9,842 nt of DNA, from the NCBI GenBank assembly GCA_030620935.1, contig JAUXIP010000048.1:1-9842 (forward strand), given 5' to 3'. Both the position numbers and the translations under genes were made by a program. The DNA comes from Deltaproteobacteria bacterium. GTDB lineage: Bacteria; Desulfobacterota_B; Binatia; UBA9968. The notes under the pieces were generated by a model. That model did not search any database, was not told the DNA's origin, and worked only from the letters and a program-made list of their open reading frames with translations. Position 1 is the stretch's first letter; each line of letters begins with the position of its first letter. Below are positions 6,438 to 9,842 of the stretch, piece after piece.

Positions 6438-7552
6438 GTTACCAAATCTTAGTTTTGCCGGGGGATGGCATAGGGCCTGAGGTGGTTAAAGAGGCAACTC
6501 AGGTGTTGAAGCAAGTGGCTGACTTATACGGATTCCAGGTCGATTTAAAAGAAGGCTTGGTGGGCGGAGCCTCTATTGACGCCCATGGGAAACCTCTGAC
6601 GGATTCGGTCTTGAAGTCGGCGAAAGAAAGTCACGCCGTTCTTCTCGGGGCGATGGGCGGGCCCAAATGGGACGGGTTAGATTTTTCCATCCGGCCTGAA
6701 CGGGCCTTGTTGACCTTGCGGCAAGAGTTGGGTCTCTTCGCCAATCTCCGGCCGGTCAAGCTCTTTTCGGCGCTGACCTCAGCCTCGACATTAAAGCGCG
6801 AAGTTGTGGAGGGGACCGACCTTCTGGTCGTACGCGAGCTTACCGGTGGAATCTACTTCGGCCAGCCCAAAGGGGTCACCAAGCTTCCCGATGGCACTGA
6901 GCGAGGCGTCAATACGGAGGTTTATACCACGCCGGAGATCGAGCGCATTGCTCACGTCGCTTTCGAGGCGGCTCGTAAGAGGCGTAAAAAGGTAACCTCG
7001 GTTGATAAAGCCAATGTGCTGGAGGCTTCGGAGCTGTGGCGCAAAGTGGTGACTCGGATTCATAAGGAGAACGGGTATGGTGATGTCCGGCTCGAGCACA
7101 TCCTTGTGGACAACTGCGCCATGCAGCTCATCCGAGATCCCAAGCAATTCGACGTTATGGTCACGACCAACATGTTTGGAGATATCCTGAGCGACGAGGC
7201 ATCGATGCTCACCGGCTCGATCGGCATGCTCCCCTCTGCCAGTATCGGAGGGAAAGTGGGTATGTACGAGCCGGTCCATGGGAGCGCGCCGGATATCGTG
7301 GGAAAAGACATGGCCAACCCGTTGGCGACTATATTGACGGTTGCGCTGATGTTGCACCATTCGCTCGATCAAGGTCCGGCGGCCGACCGTATAGAAAAAG
7401 CGGTCGAGGAGATACTCGACGAGGGATACCGGACAGCCGATATCCAGGGAAAAGAAGGTCGCTTGGTGGGTTGTAAAGAAATGGGACGGCTGGTTAGAGA
7501 GAAGATAAAAAAGCTTGAGAATCCAGGAGCCAGAATCCAGAATTCAGAATAG
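6434..7552 (+). CDS. leuB: 3-isopropylmalate dehydrogenase
   Basis: This 372-aa NAD-dependent cytoplasmic dehydrogenase oxidises and decarboxylates 3-isopropylmalate, the third step of the leucine branch. Visible signatures are '[10 protein letters not shown]' near the N-terminus, '[13 protein letters not shown]' with the substrate-binding Arg residues, '[11 protein letters not shown]', the catalytic Lys in 'VDKANVL', and the metal-site block '[25 protein letters not shown]'; '[15 protein letters not shown]' is the NAD-binding loop. The start is a GTG at 6434 overlapping the leuA stop by 4 bp, after a G-rich run that serves as ribosome binding site. The last ten residues (363-372) are encoded by a tandem heptamer array and look like an accidental tail beyond the normal ~362-aa end. 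leuC and leuD are not in the window. Confidence 0.96.
   Translation: MSYQILVLPGDGIGPEVVKEATQVLKQVADLYGFQVDLKEGLVGGASIDAHGKPLTDSVLKSAKESHAVLLGAMGGPKWDGLDFSIRPERALLTLRQELGLFANLRPVKLFSALTSASTLKREVVEGTDLLVVRELTGGIYFGQPKGVTKLPDGTERGVNTEVYTTPEIERIAHVAFEAARKRRKKVTSVDKANVLEASELWRKVVTRIHKENGYGDVRLEHILVDNCAMQLIRDPKQFDVMVTTNMFGDILSDEASMLTGSIGMLPSASIGGKVGMYEPVHGSAPDIVGKDMANPLATILTVALMLHHSLDQGPAADRIEKAVEEILDEGYRTADIQGKEGRLVGCKEMGRLVREKIKKLENPGARIQNSE
7520..7547 (+). repeat. Four tandem 7-bp units at the 3' end of leuB
   Basis: Four consecutive heptamers are AATCCAG, GAGCCAG, AATCCAG and AATTCAG, fitting a loose consensus NAKYCAG. They lie in frame at the end of leuB and encode residues from N363 on. A second set in the opposite orientation follows at 7567-7594. 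Together they can fold into an imperfect stem of about 28 positions with a 19-nt loop. No protein role is apparent. Confidence 0.75.
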
Positions 7553-7566
7553 AGGGATGGGGGCTT

Positions 7567-7594
7567 CTGGATACTGACTACTGGCTACTGAATT
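7567..7594 (-). repeat. Four inverted 7-bp units in the leuB-asd gap
   Basis: Consecutive heptamers CTGGATA, CTGACTA, CTGGCTA and CTGAATT read on the other strand as AATTCAG, TAGCCAG, TAGTCAG and TATCCAG, the same NAKYCAG unit as at 7520-7547. This inverted copy fills most of the 58-bp space between leuB and asd, leaving only the asd ribosome binding region. A hairpin between the two arrays could protect or separate parts of the mRNA. No T-run follows, so a terminator is not suggested. Confidence 0.75.
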
Positions 7595-7610
7595 CTAGGG
7601 ATTAGGGGAC

Positions 7611-8633
7611 ATGAAGAAAGAGAAATATAACGTTGCGGTTGTGGGCGCCACTGGGGCGGTGGGGGAGCAGATGAGGGGGATCCTTGAAGAGCGCCTGTTC
7701 CCCGTCGGTGAGCTTCGCCTATTGGCCTCGGAGAGATCGGCGGGTCAGCTCCTTGGGTTTCGGGGCCGGCAGGTTCGCGTGGCCGTGCTGCGAGAGGATT
7801 CTTTTAAAGATATCGACGTTGCCTTATTTTCAGCGGGCGGGAGCGTCAGTGAAAAGTTTGCCCCGCTGGCCGTTGCCTCCGGTGCTGTGGTTGTCGACAA
7901 CAGCGCGCAATTCCGTATGGAGCCCGATGTCCCGCTGATTGTCCCGGAAGTAAACAGACAAGAGATTGGTCGTTATAAATCCCGAGGGATCATTGCCAAC
8001 CCCAACTGTTCAACGATCCAGATGGTCGTGGTACTTAAGCCTATCTACGATGCCGCGCGCATCAGGCGTGTAGTCGTCTCTTCGTATCAATCCGTTTCCG
8101 GCGCCGGTCGAATGGCCATGGAAGAATTGAGCCAGCAGTCGATTGCCCTCTTCAGCGGTAAGGATTTGAAGAAGGAGAAATTTCCTCATCAGATCGCCTT
8201 TAACTGTATCCCTCACATCGATCCGTTTTTGGAGAACGGATACACCAAGGAAGAAATGAAGATGATCGGTGAGACCCGCAAGATCTTAGGGGACGAGTCC
8301 CTTCGCATTACAGCCACAGCAGTGCGCGTACCGGTATTCTGCGGCCACTCCGAATCGGTTAATATTGAAACTGAAATAAAACTCACGGCCAAAGATGTCA
8401 GGGGCATTTTGCGCGAGGCGCCGGGGGTCCTGCTGTGCGATGAGCCGGGAAAAAATCTTTACCCATTGGCCATCGATGCCGTGGGCAAGGACGCCACGCT
8501 GGTGGGACGGATTCGAGAGGATGATTCCGTTCCCAACGGCATCAACCTCTGGATCGTGGCGGACAACCTGCGCAAGGGTGCTGCTCTCAATGCGGTTCAG
8601 ATCGCCGAAATCCTGATCAGGGAATACTTCTGA
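7611..8633 (+). CDS. asd: Aspartate-semialdehyde dehydrogenase
   Basis: This 340-aa NADPH-dependent cytoplasmic enzyme reduces aspartyl phosphate to aspartate semialdehyde, the branch point to lysine/diaminopimelate, threonine, methionine and isoleucine. The nucleotide-binding loop is G12-A-T-G-A-V-G18. The catalytic cysteine is C133 in 'NPNCSTIQM'. The catalytic histidine is H246 in 'FCGHSESV'. 'SSYQSVSGAGRMAMEEL' and 'HIDPFLENGYTKEEMKM' are typical of the short (~335-345 aa) Asd form found in Gram-positives and many deep Gram-negative groups, rather than the longer E. coli form. The ATG at 7611 has AGGGGA just upstream. It follows leuB by 58 bp filled with repeats and probably shares its transcript. 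Peptidoglycan synthesis needs this gene, so the operon is likely essential in part. Confidence 0.97.
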   Translation: MKKEKYNVAVVGATGAVGEQMRGILEERLFPVGELRLLASERSAGQLLGFRGRQVRVAVLREDSFKDIDVALFSAGGSVSEKFAPLAVASGAVVVDNSAQFRMEPDVPLIVPEVNRQEIGRYKSRGIIANPNCSTIQMVVVLKPIYDAARIRRVVVSSYQSVSGAGRMAMEELSQQSIALFSGKDLKKEKFPHQIAFNCIPHIDPFLENGYTKEEMKMIGETRKILGDESLRITATAVRVPVFCGHSESVNIETEIKLTAKDVRGILREAPGVLLCDEPGKNLYPLAIDAVGKDATLVGRIREDDSVPNGINLWIVADNLRKGAALNAVQIAEILIREYF

Positions 8634-8641
8634 TACTTTGG

Positions 8642-8669
8642 CGTTCAGCTCTTAGCAGTCAGCGTTCAG
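8642..8669 (+). repeat. Four 7-bp-phased units in the asd-truA gap
   Basis: Heptamers CGTTCAG, CTCTTAG, CAGTCAG and CGTTCAG are arranged head to tail, three of them ending in TCAG like the NAKYCAG units of the leuB-asd gap. A 16-bp stretch at 8672-8687 then matches 14 of 16 bases of the ilvC-psd gap (3278-3293). A small imperfect hairpin, GAAG-G-CG with CG-CTTC, follows at 8686-8702. Confidence 0.6.
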
Positions 8670-8708
8670 GTTTTGGCTGATTGCCGAAGGCGGGTACGCT
8701 TCTCGTGC

Positions 8709-9440
8709 ATGAACATCAAGCTGACCATTGAATACGATGGGACCGAATATCACGGCTGGCAGATACAGCCCAACGGGAAGACCATCCAAGAAGTCCTGGA
8801 GCAGGCCCTTGCAAAGATTCTGGGTATGCAGACTCGACTCCACGGGTCCGGGCGCACGGATGCCGGCGTGCATGCCTTAGGTCAGGTTGCCAATTTCGTA
8901 TGCGAACGAGATGTCGATCTCCGGCGGCTCCAAAGGGGTCTCAATGCGGTCACTCCACGGGACATTGTTGTTAAAAAAGCGGAGGCGGTTCCCGACTCTT
9001 TCGATGCCCGCCGGGACGGCCGAAGCCGAGTTTATGAGTATCGCATTTGGAACCATCCCTGGCCTTCCGCTTTGCACTATCGCTTTTCCTGGCATATTTC
9101 TTATCCGTTGGAGCTGTCCGTTATGCAGGAGGCGATCCGCCATCTGGAAGGGGAGCATGATTTTTCCTCCTTTCAGGCGGCAGGTTGCGATGCAGCGCAT
9201 GCGATGCGAAAGGTCTATCGAAATTCCCTGAGCCGACGGGATGAATTTCTTGTTTACACCATCCAGGCTACCGCTTATCTGAGGCATATGGTGCGCAATA
9301 TAGTGGGGACTCTGGTTGAAGTTGGGCAGGGTGAGCGGACTGCTGCAGGATTCGCCGAACTTCTCCGTGCCAGAGACCGGACTCAGGCAGGGCCTACGGC
9401 CCCGGGCCATGGGCTGTTTCTCGTTAACGTAAAATACTAA
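8709..9440 (+). CDS. truA: tRNA pseudouridine(38-40) synthase
   Basis: This 243-aa cytoplasmic enzyme converts uridines 38-40 in the tRNA anticodon arm to pseudouridine. The N-terminus 'IKLTIEYDGTEYHGWQ' is the classic TruA opening. The catalytic aspartate is D51 in 'GSGRTDAGVHALGQVANF', and the C-terminal half carries 'RVYEYRIW', 'HDFSSFQAAG' and 'YLRHMVRNIVGTLVEVGQG', all family signatures. The length is normal for the family (about 240-270 aa). A TTG at 8673 is in frame upstream, but the 12 extra residues have no family resemblance and run through the gap repeats, so the ATG at 8709 is preferred. The only Shine-Dalgarno candidate (AAGGCGGG around 8687) is distant, so translation may be modest. 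Confidence 0.95.
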   Translation: MNIKLTIEYDGTEYHGWQIQPNGKTIQEVLEQALAKILGMQTRLHGSGRTDAGVHALGQVANFVCERDVDLRRLQRGLNAVTPRDIVVKKAEAVPDSFDARRDGRSRVYEYRIWNHPWPSALHYRFSWHISYPLELSVMQEAIRHLEGEHDFSSFQAAGCDAAHAMRKVYRNSLSRRDEFLVYTIQATAYLRHMVRNIVGTLVEVGQGERTAAGFAELLRARDRTQAGPTAPGHGLFLVNVKY

Positions 9441-9442
9441 GA

Positions 9443-9463
9443 GGCTCAAGGGTTAAGAGTGAA
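9443..9463 (+). repeat. Weak three-unit heptamer run after truA
   Basis: GGCTCAA, GGGTTAA and GAGTGAA are three adjacent 7-mers, each beginning with G and ending with AA. The unit differs from NAKYCAG. With only three diverged units this may be chance, but it fills the 32-bp gap between truA and the hydrolase in the same manner as the other gaps. Confidence 0.3.
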
Positions 9464-9472
9464 AAGCGGCTG

Positions 9473-9842
9473 ATGAAAAGAAAGCTCTCAATCATCTTTC
9501 TGCTCTCCCTTCTGGTTACCGGGCTAATCTTTTTTTCTCAGATTCGCTTGGGGGCGGTCACGGCCCTCTTTCTCTGGGACCTCCTGGATGAGGAAGCAGT
9601 CCAATCTCCTGATCGCGGAACTCTGGCGTGGATTACCCCGTCTCCCGCTGTGAAACGATTGCAGATTTCACGGGGAGGAGAGAGGATCGCCGCGGATCTG
9701 TATCATCTGCGAGATGGCAAGAGGAGAGCCGCCATCCTTCTGACCCACGGCATTATCGAGGCGGGCAAGGATGATCCGCGCCTGATTCGCTTCGCCTATT
9801 CCCTGGCCCGTTCTGGTTTTGTTGTCCTTGTCCCCGAGCTCA
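9473..9842 (+). CDS. Alpha/beta hydrolase family protein, N-terminal part (right-truncated)
   Basis: The frame is open from the ATG at 9473 to the right edge, giving 123 codons of an unfinished gene. Residues ~5-21 are strongly hydrophobic after a short MKRK start, forming a signal peptide or membrane anchor, so the enzyme probably acts at or outside the inner membrane. After a ~50-residue linker comes 'RIAADLYHLRDGKRRAAILLTHGIIEAGKDDPRLIRFAYSLARSGFVVLVPEL'-type sequence (T91-H92-G93 and what follows), the beta3 strand, oxyanion-hole HG and helix A-beta4 of an alpha/beta hydrolase of the dienelactone-hydrolase or acyl-peptidase kind. The nucleophile and His lie beyond the window, so substrate and activity are unknown. 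It is 32 bp downstream of truA and could be the next operon gene. Confidence 0.72.
   Translation, partial: MKRKLSIIFLLSLLVTGLIFFSQIRLGAVTALFLWDLLDEEAVQSPDRGTLAWITPSPAVKRLQISRGGERIAADLYHLRDGKRRAAILLTHGIIEAGKDDPRLIRFAYSLARSGFVVLVPEL

Noticed and set aside
6791..7372. A 193-codon minus-strand frame opposite leuB
   Set aside because: It is completely inside leuB, shows no domain and has His/Arg-rich shadow composition.
7520..7594. CRISPR-like interpretation of the repeated units
   Set aside because: The units are 7 bp, contiguous and diverged, with no spacers and no cas genes nearby.
8673..8708. TTG at 8673 as the truA start
   Set aside because: It would add 12 residues unlike any TruA N-terminus, encoded by gap repeat sequence; the ATG at 8709 begins the canonical domain directly.

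Overview
The window looks like chromosomal core-metabolism DNA from a Gram-negative bacterium. It carries two genes for lipid A and heptose synthesis (lpxK end, gmhB) and a complete phosphatidylethanolamine pair (psd, pssA). All genes are on the + strand with tight spacing. The base composition is mid-range. From memory, the order ilvC-psd-pssA-leuA-leuB-asd-truA is seen in Deltaproteobacteria-like, Nitrospirota and NC10-type lineages. That placement is an inference; the sequence alone does not fix the phylum. No transposase, integrase, phage gene, CRISPR array, rRNA or tRNA was seen.

Layout. (1) 1-1338: the C-terminal end of LpxK, GmhB, and a 101-aa zinc-ribbon protein form a short run of envelope and accessory genes. 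(2) 1339-1621: a gene-free gap with several hairpins and a possible terminator. (3) 1622-1900: a stand-alone RAM (Lrp/AsnC effector-binding) domain protein. (4) 1901-2259: a gene-free leader with an A/T inverted repeat, a good sigma70-type promoter and a ~120-bp palindromic repeat just downstream of the predicted transcription start. (5) 2260-9440: a long apparent operon, ilvC-psd-pssA-leuA-leuB-asd-truA. (6) 9473 to the right edge: the N-terminal part of a membrane-anchored or exported alpha/beta hydrolase.

How the genes work together. IlvC makes the dihydroxy-acid precursor used for valine, isoleucine and leucine. LeuA and LeuB carry out the first and third steps of the leucine branch. Asd makes aspartate semialdehyde, the precursor of lysine/diaminopimelate, threonine, methionine and, through threonine, isoleucine. 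Psd and PssA, inserted between ilvC and leuA, convert CDP-diacylglycerol plus serine to phosphatidylethanolamine. TruA modifies the tRNA anticodon arm. Two junctions overlap by 4 bp (psd/pssA, leuA/leuB), which suggests translational coupling. An intrinsic terminator sits between pssA and leuA, flush with the leuA ribosome binding site.

The proteins are well-known families. The less ordinary material is non-coding: 7-bp-phased repeat arrays in the ilvC-psd, leuB-asd and asd-truA gaps (and a weaker one after truA), one of which encodes the last ten residues of LeuB; the palindromic repeat in the ilvC leader; and the unassigned structured gap at 1339-1621. I found no convincing evidence of a wholly new system.
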